Assembly: GCA_022419385.1 (NCBI GenBank)
Contig: JAJUBI010000001.1
Coordinates: 5,456,001 to 5,520,000, forward strand
Direction: 5' to 3'
Origin: Paraconiothyrium sp. Pb-2020
Taxonomy: Eukaryota; Ascomycota; Dothideomycetes; Pleosporales; Didymosphaeriaceae
Length of the DNA stretch: 64,000 bases
How positions within the stretch are numbered: the first letter of the stretch is position 1; each line of letters opens with the position of its first letter. Shown piece by piece: positions 43,001 to 54,752 of this stretch. The translations under genes and the position numbers were made by a program. A model generated the notes under the pieces. It was not told the origin of the DNA and did not search any database. It saw nothing but the letters and a program-made list of their open reading frames with translations.

Positions 43001-44290
43001 CGTAATGGCCAAGGGGGCATCGCTGCCACATCACCGCGGGCAGTCGAACCAGATAAGGGTGCTCGAGTGAATCTATTGCGTAGGTTATCAGATTTTTTGA
43101 CTGCTCGTTGAGTCAAAGAATTTGATGAAAGCGTTGAGTGGTTCATTTTAGGATCAAAGTGCTTGGACGTTGTTTCTTGCGTTCGCTGTCGACTCGCAGC
43201 ATCTCTCACTCCTTCAATGCCTTGATGGAAATTTTGTAACTGTAACTTCCTCGATGCGCCGTTGTCAGGTACGTTGTCATCATCAACAAGTATTGCTGAT
43301 GATTGAGCGTCACCGTTCATGGATCCCGAGTCGCCGTGGCTAGCAGACGTCCGTCCCTTCTTTCGTCGAGGGTCAGCTATGGCTGAAGCTCTATCGAACT
43401 CGCTCCGACTATCTTTCGGGCCTGGCAAGGAGAAGGAGCCACTACCTGCACTACGACGAGATACAGGCCGGGATGTATGAGTTTCAGGCCTTATCTCTTC
43501 GACATTTCCATCGTCATAGACTCTTATCGCATGTGGCTGTTCATTGTCGGTCCTTCGCTTTTTTGTTGGGCGAGCTCCCGCACTGAAGCGCTCTTCGTCC
43601 AAAAAGTCCAGGTTCAAGAAGTTTGTCCGGGCTGGGCGGCCATAGGTCTTGTGGGCACTGCCGGGATGATACGTTGGCTGACTCAAGGTATTCTTGGGCT
43701 GAGGAGCGAAAGTTGCGCCGGGCTACTGGCCATCAGTATCTACTCGACGCGTAGATGCATGGTTAAGAACTCTACGCACCTTGGGCATACCGTTCCTACG
43801 GTCTGCGAAGTGAAATCGAGGGTCAGGCAGAGGTGTAGCCTGCGATTTACTGCGATGTCGTCAACACATGTTCTCCCATCACTGGGCATAGAAAGCTGGG
43901 TTATACCTGGGTTTTCCAGAGGCAGGCTTGTCGGAATCGCGACTTTTCAAAGCGCCGTTTGGTTTGGGTAGGCGCGCAGTGTGGTCGATACCAAGAGAGG
44001 GAGCTTGGGTCCGTCGCGTGGGAGAGGTGAGGTCTATCGCGGCAGTCGCACGGCGAGCAGTAGTCGGAGAGTGGGGTGGACGAAGTGCGCGAACGCGGTC
44101 GGGCTCCGCGGCATCGTTTGTCTGTTTCTCGTAAGGTCAGCTGAGGTTCTTTCGCCAAAGTTTGGCATTCCGGTGAGACAAGTAGACGCACAATATGGGC
44201 CGTTGGAGTTGAGGCATTTGGGGCTCCTCCAACAAAGCCAGAAACGCTGTTCACTGTGCTAGAGATGTTACGCTTGATCGTGTCGAACAT
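40033..44290 (-). CDS. ULP2: SUMO-specific protease, ULP2/SENP6-7 type (C48)
   Basis: Five exons (44290-44192, 44127-43907, 43849-43780, 43722-42701, 42598-40033) give 1325 residues. The C48 cysteine protease domain has FTDLERLDNGQFLNDQLIDF and YIFNTHFFTTLTRK. The catalytic His is in PINQDIHWYLAIICN (about 698), Asp in VIVVLDSLGG (about 861), the oxyanion Gln in QQQNFSDCGVYLLGYAQ, and Cys in the same stretch (about 914). Some 160 residues of disordered sequence separate His from Asp, a split typical of Ulp2/SENP6-7 and not of Ulp1. Ulp2 trims poly-SUMO chains in the nucleus. The N-terminal 480 residues hold RRTDNEQPHA and a PH-like stretch (YIVDLEFENQDNLATFETAL); the C-terminal 300 are basic with many SP sites. 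Introns are 57-102 nt. The last (42599-42700) was chosen because it keeps SVWGHADYDIRDF in frame. Confidence 0.92.
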
Positions 44291-45182
44291 GGCATGCTAG
44301 CGCGCGGCACGACTGGCGGAGAGGAGTGTCCACGATTCCGGGGGAGCGAGGAAGGGGTATATGAGAGGGTCAGGGAAGCCATTTGCGCTGCGGGAACGCC
44401 CAAGTGAAGGCGCCCGTTTGACGCATGTCGTCCACTTTGTGTGGTCCTCGCGGGAGAGGTCCGAGCGTCTCGCGGGCATCATCATCATGCAGCTGCCCAT
44501 GTGGGGAACGACGGACTTTCTCCTGGAAAACTTTCGAACTCATTGTTGATCTTACTGCCGGCTAGTATGGTCTTTCAAACATAGTGCTGTGATTTTCCTT
44601 CTAAAGAGCGTATCTTCACTTCCCATGCACCTTCCAAAGATAGCCACGGCAGGCACGCTCCCAACGGTCCCGGACAAAGACCTGCGCTATCTCCCTACTC
44701 TGTGCGACGCCGGGTTTGCAACATTGATCACGGTGACACGCATGATGCGAAAAGCTCACTACTCGCATATATCACACATATCACTTCTATCATGAGACAT
44801 GGCCTCAAGAGGCCTACAAGGTCATGACCATCACCTGCTCAGGCGAAGAAATGGGGAGACGAGCTCCGTTCGTGCGTTCCGTGTGTAACATCAGTACCTG
44901 CAGTGCAGTGCTCCTTGTTCCTAAACCAACCATAGCACCAGACGCTACCCAAGCCCTATAACGGGTATGTAGAATACAGAATCTCAAGAAGGGAAAGCAT
45001 GCAGTCGTCAGAGCCCGCCTCGCGCCAGTCAATGAGAGACGCGCGAGGCGAAAGATGACCGCCGTGAAACAATGCTAGGTAATCAAACGAAGCACGCTAT
45101 CCAAAGAAGCCTAGGAAGGAGCCACGCAATGCTAACGGAATGACGGTATGAGAGCGTAAGGAGACAGAGCTGCAAAGCCGTG
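44291..45182. other. Intergenic
   Basis: 892 bp, holding the ULP2 promoter and the 3' end of the eIF4E gene. No gene seen. Confidence 0.4.
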
Positions 45183-46216
45183 TTACTTTGACGATTCTTC
45201 AGTGTTGCTGGTGTTAGGTCTCCGCTTCTCTTGGTGGCCCTTGTCCTGGCGTGCTTGGTCGATTGCCGTTCGCTGAGCGATGCTCTCGTCGTGACTGCGC
45301 CAGGTGATGATGGTGCCTTCGGGGAGGTTAAGCACCCGTTTGACCGTTTCGCTATGCTTATCAGTGACGAACGTTGTACCATGGGGGGCGAAACTTACCG
45401 AATCTTAATGTTGCGGCCGCCGTCGTTCTTGGTCCAGATGCTGAAGACATCTTCACCGCTCCGCACGCTGAGCACAAAGCCGCACACCTCTTCTGTCGCC
45501 TCCATGAACTCGCCCCCGGTCATTGCCATGAGCAGCTCTTCCCAATAACGATCGGCTACACCCTTCTTCAAGCGCATGATCCATTTGCCGCCACGCTTGT
45601 TTTCGTCGTCCTCCCACACAGGACGAATGCCCTCTTTGAAGAAGTGATAATCAGATACGGTAGGTAGTGTTGATGGTCGTTTGAGGTGTACAAAAACCTT
45701 CCAGAACTCTTGCACCGTGCTCATTCGACACAGCGCCTTAGTAGATTTTTCGTAGTCCGAGTTTTTGGGCGTGGGAGGGCGATACCAGATGACCCAAGTG
45801 TACTTGAGCGGCCATGGCACGCTAAAGTCTAAGGGCGCAGACGAGACTGGTGCCTCTTCCGAGGCAGTGGTGGACAGTGATTCCTTTCGGGCGCTGTTCA
45901 CAATCTTGCCCGCCGGCTTCTCTTTCTTCTCACCTGGTGTCGCTGGTGCGCCTCCACTCATTGTTGCGGTTTTGAAGTCGAAGGCGGTACCTGGCGTTTT
46001 GGGGGTCTTGTTTGCAGAGCCGAACGAAGCGAACGCGCCTGATCCAAGACCGAATGCCGTCTGGCCAGAAGTGGTGGGGGAAGCGAGGCCGCCAGCGGTT
46101 ATGGGGGGGAGAGCATTGAAAGGGTTGCGGCCGCCGTGGGATGACGTATCACCAAAGCGTTTGGTGGCAGAAAAGGTGCGTTGCGGCGGTTCGGACTTTC
46201 CATCACCGCTGCTCAT
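45183..46216 (-). CDS. eIF4E class II (4EHP-like) cap-binding protein
   Basis: Two exons (46216-45399, 45351-45183; 47-nt intron) give 328 residues. The eIF4E fold spans about 130-305: PLKYTWVIWYRPP, STVQEFWKVFVHLKRPS, YHFFKEGIRPVWEDDENKRG with the conserved cap-stacking Trp, GGKWIMRLKKG, RYWEELLMAMTGGEFM, EEVCGFVLSVRSGEDVFSIW and TVKRVLNLP. DYHFF holds Tyr where class I eIF4E has the other cap-binding Trp; this and PVWEDDENKRGGKW match class II (4EHP/eIF4E2), which binds mRNA caps but represses or fine-tunes translation. The first 125 residues are disordered, with FG-like spacing (TAFGLGSGAFASFGSANKTP). Budding yeast has no class II form, while filamentous fungi keep one. Probably cytosolic. 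Confidence 0.93.
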
Positions 46217-48112
46217 GGAAAGTGAAAGCTTGCTGGTGCTGCGCGCGTGCCGTCAGTCTCAAACCACATGGCGGGGGTTGCGGGGAACGCACTTGGATCG
46301 GCGGGTCCATAGGTTGTCTCTGCTATCCATTGGCAATCACTGATACTACAGCAAGGGCAATCAGAGGCACGCGGGCTCTGCTAGAAGCTTGGTGGGATAA
46401 AAGAGCGAACAAGCGGCAGAGGCGGCGGGCCGGCGGCCAGAAGCGATGGCGAGGTGTGTGAAGCTTGAGAGCAGTTGGGACGGTTCAGCGGGGGCAGCTA
46501 TGTGGCTTGTTCGTGCGTGGAATTAAAGAGAAGTAGTTATACGGGAGGAAGATCGGACGGGTGGTTAGCTTGCGAGGTGTGAGTGGTATGTCCGGAGACA
46601 TGAAAACGTTTGAGGGTTGGTTGGTCTGTGGCGTCCACGAGCCACAGCAATCCCTCTGACGCGCGCCTGCTGCGGGTAATTGCTGGGACGGCCCGAGCTT
46701 CTTAGAAAATATCATCTCGCCGCGGGCCGGCCATCCTTTCTCTTCTTTACAGCACCGGCCTTCTACTCAAATCATCGCCAGTCGACATCCTCCACTCGAC
46801 TGGCGACTCCGAAGCTGGCCCAGAGTGAGCCATCCCTCTTATAAAACCATCATCACGAGGGCCGCCTGTCGGCTTCCATGATGCGGTGATGACCTAAAAG
46901 CAGGGACATTCTTTGTCACGCGCAGCGCCTGAGGCTGTCTTGCAGCCCTTCCGGGTTCCTTGTGAGTGCAAGCTTCCACAGTCACCATTGCCGTGATGAC
47001 AGTCCATTGGACTATCACTTCTGGTAGTCCGAGTCAGCCAGGACCTACACTGTCGCGTTGCGATGTCCTCGGTTGACGTTGACGTTCAAGGCAAAGTCTG
47101 AGCAACATGGACACGTTGGAGCAACGATTAGTTCGCTTGCGATTGTTGCTGATACATCCCACAGCGACTGCAGCCGACAGCTACCTAGAACCCGTGATGT
47201 TGAGCCTGCATCATGCAGCCTTGGAACTTAGCAATCTCCAGGGGCTTTTGCCTACAGTATGGCGGTGCAGACTCACCGTGCAACAAGTGTTCATTGGTCG
47301 TCACCCTGTGAGTGCATGCATCATGTAGGTGCAGAGCCTCAGATGGTGCATTGGAAGTTTTCTGCGATAGCTCTCGCCCATCTGCATCTGAACCACACCT
47401 GGCCGTAGCTGGATCAAGTGTGCCAACGAATACGCATGCTTTGAATACTTGACACATCCAGTATCCGCCTTCAGTATGGCGCTCACAGACAGGCGGATGG
47501 ATTTCCACGAGTCGTCAGTGGCAGCAAGGTACCATACTGAGTACATTCGTGCCTCAGGTGTCGTGGATACGACCGATCTGGGGGCAAGCGAGAGACATGT
47601 CGCACAGCAAACGATCGGCATCCTTTCCGTGTATCCGCGCATAGCGAGCTGGAATGGCTGAGCTGCCTCTCCCACCTCTTCACATGCGAAGAGTGCGCAG
47701 CTGCCTCGAGGCAGCCATACCTGTGCAGACATGACAATAGGCGCGTGCTGCACGCTGCACGACACATATAAGCTTTAGTTCCTGCAGCTGCCCGCTGTGC
47801 CCGTCGGAAGCAGCATCGCCGGCAACATACGTCATTTTCTCGTGGTAGGCGGCTTGTGCTTTGCGCTTCACCACGGCAACCCAGCAACCCCTCCATCCAT
47901 TGCACCTTCCCACCCAAGCCTGCTACCCCATCCACCGCACGCCGACCTGCTTGCATATATCATCCTGCGCCCACTCCCATCTTCTGCGAAACCTCTGCAA
48001 ACCACTGATTGAGCGCCGAACGGCCGTCACCCCACCAGCGCCGCTCACGTGTCGGAGAAGCTATCGCTGTGCAAAAAGCTCACACTTGCTTCACACCTAC
48101 ATCACATTCAAA
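46217..48112. other. Long divergent intergenic region (eIF4E2 / GLC8)
   Basis: About 1.9 kb. A TATAAAA on the plus strand at about 46848 has no long frame after it. The frames present are short, overlap one another and lack domains. The stretch just before GLC8 is rich in C and T (cacttgcttcacacctac). I see no gene. Confidence 0.45.
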
Positions 48113-49024
48113 ATGACGCAGTCCCCAGAGATACACTCGCCGTCGGCACATCCACAGCAGCGGCCAAGAGGTGAGCTTCCACTACCCCGCCATGTATTGC
48201 GAGGTCGCTAACAGTGCACAGGCATCCTCAAGAACTCGAGCTCGTTCCGCGGCCAGAGCTCTGTATCTCCGACGAGTGAGGCCACTCCTGCACCACTTGG
48301 CGAGACGGTTTCCAATGAACGACCTGGCATCGGCCGCGAGCTTTCCGAGAAGGAGATCGTCCTCGAGAATACGCTGCGGAATGCGGGCCCGCACCGCCGC
48401 TCTTCGTCGAACCCCCGCGGCCCCGGCTCCCGCCGCCAGTCCGGCACCAGCGTGCAGGCGGACGAGAACAGCCCTCGACTCAAATGGGACGAGGCCAACC
48501 TATACCTTACCGAGCAACAAAGGGACAGCACGATGAAGATCACCGAGCCCAAGACGCCCTACGCCCAGCAATACGACCCCACCGAGGACGAGGAAGAGAT
48601 CGAGATGCTGAACGCGGAGGAGCTCAAGGTAGATGAGCTGGATGACAAGCCCAAGAGGCGCAAGCCTAGGATGGACGACATTCCCGACTTTGACCTGGGT
48701 GAGCCGGAGCTGGAGGCGGCCAGCTCTCGCACTCCGGAGAGCGAGAGGCGCGTCATTGTAGAGCCTGACGCTCCTGGCGAGGCTGGCCATCATGACGGAG
48801 ATGAATTCGCGCACATGACCGCTGAGGAACGGGAAAAGCACGACAAGTTCGAGCAACTGAGGAAGAAACACTACGAGATGAAAAATGTCAAGAATCTCTT
48901 GGGGTACGAAATAGCCTTCGATTAACTGAAGCTTTACTAACATGTGCACAGACACCCGGAAGCTATTGACGAGGACGAGGACGACCAGCCAGGTCAGGTG
49001 CCTCCGATGCCCAATGGCCAGTAG
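48113..49024 (+). CDS. GLC8: Protein phosphatase 1 inhibitor-2 homologue
   Basis: Three exons (48113-48170, 48222-48903, 48952-49024) give 270 residues. The protein binds protein phosphatase 1 and modulates it; yeast Glc8 acts as an activator after phosphorylation. Three PP1 contact motifs are seen: RPRGILKNSSSF just after the first intron (K-G-I-L-K type), RLKWDEANLYLTEQQRD with TEPKTPYAQQYDPTEDEE (the PxTPY site phosphorylated by GSK3- or cyclin-dependent kinases), and EKHDKFEQLRKKHYEMKN (the C-terminal helix). The protein is acidic and disordered as expected. The exon 1 junction falls inside GILK, so mis-splicing would remove it. Introns of 51 and 48 nt have CTAAC branches. Nuclear and cytosolic. 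Confidence 0.93.
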
Positions 49025-50153
49025 TGGTGGATTCTCTCTTTTCACGGCATTACGATTCATTATACCAGCTGTCTTTTTCAGCGTCGTCATCAGAAGGAGT
49101 CAGGATAGGGAGTGAAGTCTTCGTTCGGGTATACCGTCAAGTAGACCCTACCTTCGCTTACTTTGTTGTAATTTCAACGAATGATTCGGTTCGAGTTCAG
49201 TTCGCTTCCTGATCGTAAATAAGCTACGTATTTTGTGTGCCGACCGAAGTAAACGTGCTGTGACCTGTGTATAGCAGTATGATCATACCCTTTAACTGAT
49301 ACGTAAAACGTCCTATTGGGCAGAAAAGGTATGTAACGTTTCTTCTGCCTTCTATGCAGGGTTAATAGTGAACGAATGGTGCGTTTAAAACAACGTGAGA
49401 ACCGCGACAGATGGATAATGCTTTCTCTGGCTTCACTGTCGAAGTCTACCATCGCGTCCTCAAACTCCAGTAACGCTCGCTGCAAGAACGCTTGTGACAA
49501 TCGTCATCTTCAAGCGCTACACGGTCAGTTACGTCTTACATGTGGCAACTTTAAAAACACCGATGGCGCCCTTCATTCGGCGATCATCAACCTTTTGACG
49601 TCCTTGCGCTGCTGCTTGTGCGATTCAAACACCTCATCCCGGTAATAGGAGGGTAGAGGAGCCCCGATTTGGCATGATCGACGAGGTTGTCTGCGTGAGG
49701 ACTTTGCGAGACGAAGTACAGCTTGTGTACGGAGACTATGCGCCAATCGGTGCTTAAGGGCGACCTTCACTTACAGAAACATATGGTACACGTGCGAATG
49801 AATGGAGCCGCGTTGATTTGGGCGACAACGTATGAAATGAGGGGTACGTCTGCGGTGAGCTCTTTGCAACACGTTATTTGTAGCGGTGAACCAGCAGTCC
49901 AAAGTCTTACTCGTAAACATGTTGTCGCAGGCTTAGTGGGCTACGGCGGACTGTTAAGAGGTTGAAGGAACAAAACAGTGGGCGGCTGCGGATGCGGATG
50001 ATTGCCGCATTAGGAAGACACCGCCACAGCACGCCACTGGGGAGCTTGCGTACGACGCGCCTGACACCTGTTCAGCTTCACTTCCCACTACAACCTACCT
50101 TCAATCCTTCTACGCTCTCGCTCTGCGCCTCTTTGTTGTGGTAAGGAGCCGAC
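49025..50153. other. Intergenic
   Basis: About 1.1 kb with no gene seen. The end shows a pyrimidine-rich leader before the ATG at 50154. Confidence 0.4.
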
Positions 50154-52019
50154 ATGACGAAGAACCACCCTGCCCTGCGCAAGAGCGTTTCGAACGCGGA
50201 TCTGTACGCTGAACCATCGCCCGCCCCGCGGCATGCGAGCTTATCTCGTGCCTTTACAACGACAACGGCGCCCCACCGGCCGAGGAACCCATTCGTCCAT
50301 GCACCAGCTTATCCCTACCAACGTCTGGCGAGGCTGCAGGCAGATCCACGAGAACAACCGATCGACGGGTATACGCGCAGGCCCGCTCTCGAGAACCATA
50401 GGCACAGCATTGCCGCGCCATACTCGTCGAACCTGATCGATCTGAACGATGAATATGACGAGCCGAAGCAGCACCAAAGCCCGCCTCCTGTGCCCCCTAA
50501 AATTCCCGAGATACCGGCTTTTGAGAGACAAGAGCAGGTCCGGGAGAAAGAGGGTCCTGAGAAGTACACCAAGCCGTTCACCGACTTCATGACTGCAAAC
50601 CCGACTGTATTTCACGCTGTAGATGCTGTTGCGAAGGATCTAGAGAAGGCGGGCTACAAGAAGCTATCAGAGCGCAAGGACTGGGATCTGAAGCAAGGCG
50701 GCAAATACTACCTTGATCGCAATGGCTCCTCGATCATTGCCTTCTCCATTGGCGACGGTTACGTGGCTGGAAACGGAGCCGCCATTGTGGCAGGACATAT
50801 CGATGCGATCACGGCGAAGCTGAAGCCAGTCTCCAATCTGCGAACCAAAGCAGGCTACGTACAGCTTGGTGTCGCACCGTACGCTGGAGGCCTGAACGAG
50901 ACATGGTGGGATCGCGATCTCGGCATCGGTGGCCGCGTCCTGGTCAAGGAGAATGGCAAGATCGTTACGAAGCTGGTTAAGCTGGACTGGCCCATTGCCC
51001 GTGTGCCTACTCTAGCACCACACTTCGGTGCTGCAGCTCAAGGACCATTCAACAAGGAGACGCAGATGGTACCCATCGTGGGCATTGACAACTCAGATCT
51101 CGGCAGCTCCGCACAAGCTGACCAAGAGGGAGCGTTCAAGTCCAGTATTCTGAGTGAGGGAACATTCGCCGCAACCCAACCAGAGAGGCTCGTGAAGGCT
51201 ATCAGCGAGGAGCTAGGTGTTCAGGATTGTAAGAAAGCTCTAACGATCATATTTAAAAATAGCTAACTGTTCATAGACTCGACTATCGTCAATTGGGAAC
51301 TTGAGCTCTTCGACATCCAGCCCGCCCAGCTCGGCGGCCTCGGCAAAGAGTTCATCTTCGCCGGCCGCATCGACGACAAGCTCTGCTCCTGGGCCGCCAT
51401 TCAAGCCCTCCTCAACACCTCGACTGCCTCCTCTTCCCAAATCAAGCTAGTGGCCCTCTTCGACGACGAAGAAGTCGGCTCGCTCCTCCGCCAAGGCGCC
51501 CGCGGAAACTTCCTTCCTACCGTTGTCGAGCGTATCGTCGACTCCTTCGCCGACAAGTCAGTCCGCACCCTGGTATCTCGCACCTACGCAAACTCCTTTC
51601 TCGTCTCCTCGGACGTCATCCACGCCGTCAACCCTAATTTCCTCAACGCTTACCTCGAGAACCACTCGCCTCGTCTCAACGTCGGTCCTGCTATCTCCGC
51701 GGATCCCAATGCCCACATGACTACTGATGCCGTCTCGACGGCTATCCTCCAGCGCTGCGTCGATCGCGATATCGGCACCCGCAAGCAGGATCCTAAGTTG
51801 CAAGTCTTTCAGATCAGGAACGATAGCCGGAGTGGAGGTACCGTGGGTCCGATGTTGAGTGCGGCGACGGGAATTAGGGCGATTGATTGCGGCATTCCGC
51901 AACTGAGTATGCATAGTATTAGGGCGACGACGGGAAGTTTGGATCCCGGGCTGGGTGTGTTCGCGTTCCAGAGTTTCCTGGAGAGGTTTGAGAGTGTGGA
52001 TGCGGAATTTAAGGAGTAG
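50154..52019 (+). CDS. M18 aspartyl aminopeptidase (DAP/Ape4-like)
   Basis: Two exons (50154-51228 and 51277-52019) give 605 residues. It removes N-terminal Asp or Glu from peptides with two zinc ions. Seen in order: PFTDFMTANPTVFHAVDAVA, IIAFSIGDGYVAGNGAAIVA then AGHIDA with the first zinc His (about 216), VAPYAGGLNETWWDRDLGIG, RIDDKLCSWAAIQALL with bridging Asp, LVALFDDEEVGSLLRQGA with catalytic Glu, and PQLSMHSIRATTG with a His ligand. The first 120 residues are extra compared with yeast Ape4 (490 aa) and Pro/Arg-rich (SPPPVPPKIPEIPAF, a possible SH3 site); they might act as a targeting or assembly tail. The family forms dodecamers and can be vacuolar via the Cvt pathway. The 48-nt intron joins GVQDYSTIVNWELELFD. 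Confidence 0.92.
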
Positions 52020-52383
52020 GGCACGCATGTGTAAGCAATAGGGGTGAAGCCACGAGTGGATTGAAGCGGTAGACTTATTGCCGAGCAAGCGATGAGAGAC
52101 ACGACGGCGTTTGGGATAAGACAGGCGTTAGCATCTGAAGCGCCAATATCGGTTTTCTCAAGATGAGCTGCGGTTGATTACCATGACTTGACCCGTGTGC
52201 TGGTAGAATGCAGTGACTTACCCACCGTTGGCTCAAAACATCGTATATTGAGCGCCACCGCCATCATCATCACCGTTGTTCCATATTGCGTACTATAAGC
52301 GAGAATTGTCCGTCATCTCATTCCCTTCCAACCGTGGCGTATGTGTATAAAGCTTCTCGATCCGCTCTCTAACGCCGCGCAGT
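52020..52383. other. Intergenic
   Basis: 364 bp, the 3' flank of the aminopeptidase. No gene seen. Confidence 0.35.
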
Positions 52384-53820
52384 ACGTGTGCCTTCCTCTC
52401 TACTCTGGAGCAAAGAAGAGAAAGAAATGGTCAAGAGGTGGCCATGCGTGCGCTCTCCCAAAACTGTAAAGCGAGATCATGCTTCTAAGTCATGTGCGCC
52501 TCTTTGGGAACGAAAACTAACATCATGTGTACCCATGTGTGCTGGCTGTGAGACTAGAAAGATGTAGTCATGCAGTTACATGTGCGCTCCTCCTGGAGGT
52601 AAAAAACAATCAAAGCACGGATCCATGAGTGGCGGCTGGGAGAACCAAACTCTTTCATGGGAGCCAGCATGTGCGCTGCTTGTGATGCTCTAGAATTCGA
52701 GAGACGAGGACGAAATGTGCGCTTCTGGTGGGAAAGCCGAAGGACCTAAATTCGACTTTGCAGCTGTCATGAGCGTCGTCCGGAGGAACGATAAAGTCTG
52801 GTCCGAAGTCGAAATGCACTGTCTCTGAAACCCTCAAAACTTTACGACGCCAACGAAGATTTGCGCTCTTCTGGGAGGATCAAAAGTGTAGGAAGAACTA
52901 TCGGATTGAGGATTACGAAAAGGTCATAACAGAAGAACAGGTGATGCATGTGCGCCATCCGGGAAGAATTTAATTCGCTGAGGCTCGATGGGTGCTGGCT
53001 GGGTGTGTTGAAAAACGATCACCTGCGAAACTTCGTGCGCTTTTAGCGGCGAGCAAGACAAGACTGGAAGCCAGTGCACAACCCGGGAGACAAATTAACA
53101 TGAGCTGATAGCGAATGTGACCGATCCCGAAAGACAACAACATTTGGGAAAACAAGTTTATGTACTCTGTCTGGGTGGTCTCGAATTCGCAATGCCTGCT
53201 GGATTGCGTGTTTCCTGGGTGAAAAAAAAGCGCCACACACAAACTGACATGTGCGGTGTTGGAACTCAAATTCGACTATGCTCTTCACAAAGGCGCTCTT
53301 CTAAGTACTGCGAGACCTCCCGGAAGACGTACATGCACGCGCTCTTGGGATCTCAAAAGGGACACACGACTGACCATGCGTAATCGTTGGAATAACAAGC
53401 TGGAGAACAAATGCAGATGTTTGTGCGTTCTCGGGGCTGAGATCAGTAAAAGATGGCAGCATGTGGGCTCCCGTGAAGGAGGGAACTCGAACTACAAGAG
53501 AAGGGAAGAATGTGTTCATCTTGACAAACTCGAAGGCGGTATTGAGGGTTCGATGCGTGCTTTCTATGCAGGACCCAACTTACCGTAAGATACTTGCTTG
53601 GGGGAGAATACTTGGAAGTAGTGAATTTCACATGGACTTCGACATATGTGCATCTTGAGGGGGCTGAAAATCAGAGACAATATACACATGTGCGGCCTTG
53701 AAATAGAGATAGGAAGAAGACGCAGGAGCACTTGTGAGCTCTCACGGTTATTGAAAGGCGATCGTGAACAGCGGAGGCGTTATTTGTAGTGAGTTTGGAC
53801 ATGCTGGTGGGGTTGAATCA
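52384..53820 (+). repeat. Array of about 20 diverged motifs, consensus CATGTGCGCTCTTCTGGGAG
   Basis: A motif close to CATGTGCGCYCYTCYGGGAGG recurs with irregular spacing (roughly 35-90 bases). Clear copies start near 52443, 52491, 52533, 52579, 52669, 52712, 52768, 52858, 52947, 53032, 53248, 53332, 53419, 53460, 53643 and 53687, with weaker ones in between. After the motif an A-rich piece and often AAATTCGAC or TCGAATTC follow, so the unit extends beyond the core. Orientation is always the same. The spacings are not multiples of three and stops are frequent, so it is not a repeat-rich protein. No terminal inverted repeats or target duplications were seen. A decayed tandem array is the simplest reading. 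Confidence 0.7.
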
Positions 53821-54251
53821 GATCTTAGTTGTCCGATTCGTGTCCGTGGACTGGGGACTAAACTCCGAATGGGTCTTTGGTCCAAATGATATGGTATTGT
53901 CTTGTGTTCGCCACCTTACGTTGAGTGAGTCATGGTTATGGGCTGCAAAATGCGTAATATCGGCCCTATATGGTACGATTGAGACGTCTTCCTGCAGATG
54001 CTCGCTCCCATGAGATTTGCTATGGTTCACCTGTTCGAGCCCACTCCGCTCCTAGAGTGCTGGGCGATGTATTACAAGCAATTTGATAATACATTAAATT
54101 CTAAGAAAGTATGGAGATCAGGTATGGCTACTGACACAAGTGTCTGCCAGAGACTATCATATCTCAACCAGAACGTTTAATTGAATGCCACCCGTTTGAG
54201 TTCACCACCTCTATCGGTTTTAAAATAGCGGACAAATTATCCTTTGGAAAC
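53821..54251. other. Intergenic
   Basis: 431 bp at the 3' side of the EthD gene. No gene seen. Confidence 0.35.
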
Positions 54252-54752
54252 CTACTGCTTCGTAACCGATGTGTCCGTCCCAATGACCACTGTCTTCGGA
54301 CTTCCCTCCGCCATGAAGATTTGCTCATCTGCATGTATTTTCGCCGCTGCTTCTGGTTGTGCAAGAAGGTAACTGAACGTTCCAGCGTGCGTTGCGTCCT
54401 TGAACGTCAAAACCGCTAATGAATCCCAATCGACCGGTGCGGAGATCGCTGCAAGTGTTGCATTCAGGCCATAGTAATGCCGGGTATGCGATAGAGGAAA
54501 CGCAGCTCCAGTGAGTGACTGCGCGAGCGGGACGTGAATGTTGTCGTAGTGATTTTGGTATTCTTGTATGGTAGTGTTGGGTGCTCGGAAGCCGAAGATG
54601 AGGACGGTGAAGAGAGGGAGCATTGTGGTGTCGGGAGAGCCTGAGTCCGTAGAACAAGTCGAATCTGACAGAGAGGTGGAATCGGAAGTGATTGAACTAG
54701 ACGAATCGTGCTGGATAATAGATGAGGTAGTTGGAGAAATTGATTCTGCCAT
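54252..54752 (-). CDS. EthD-domain protein with Ser-rich N-terminus, 166 aa
   Basis: Single exon. Residues 45-155 form a dimeric alpha+beta barrel-like EthD domain: LFTVLIFGFRAPNTTIQEYQ, NHYDNIHVPLAQSLTG with the conserved H-Y..H-x-P, SHTRHYYGLNATLAAI, LAVLTFKDATHAGTFSYLL and IHADEQIFM. EthD proteins are linked to ether degradation in bacteria and to polyketide or pigment pathways in fungi, but usually without a known reaction. The first 43 residues are Ser/Thr/Asp-rich (SSSSITSDSTSLSDSTCSTD) and look like a phosphorylatable disordered tail, unusual for this small family. No signal peptide. The start ATG is the first in frame. Confidence 0.85.
   Translation of the reverse strand: MAESISPTTSSIIQHDSSSSITSDSTSLSDSTCSTDSGSPDTTMLPLFTVLIFGFRAPNTTIQEYQNHYDNIHVPLAQSLTGAAFPLSHTRHYYGLNATLAAISAPVDWDSLAVLTFKDATHAGTFSYLLAQPEAAAKIHADEQIFMAEGSPKTVVIGTDTSVTKQ

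Noticed and set aside
46848..46854. TATAAAA at about 46848
   Set aside because: Only very short frames follow.
52384..53820. CRISPR-like or repeat-protein reading of the motif array
   Set aside because: Spacing is irregular, copies are diverged, the genome is eukaryotic, and the periods are not multiples of three.
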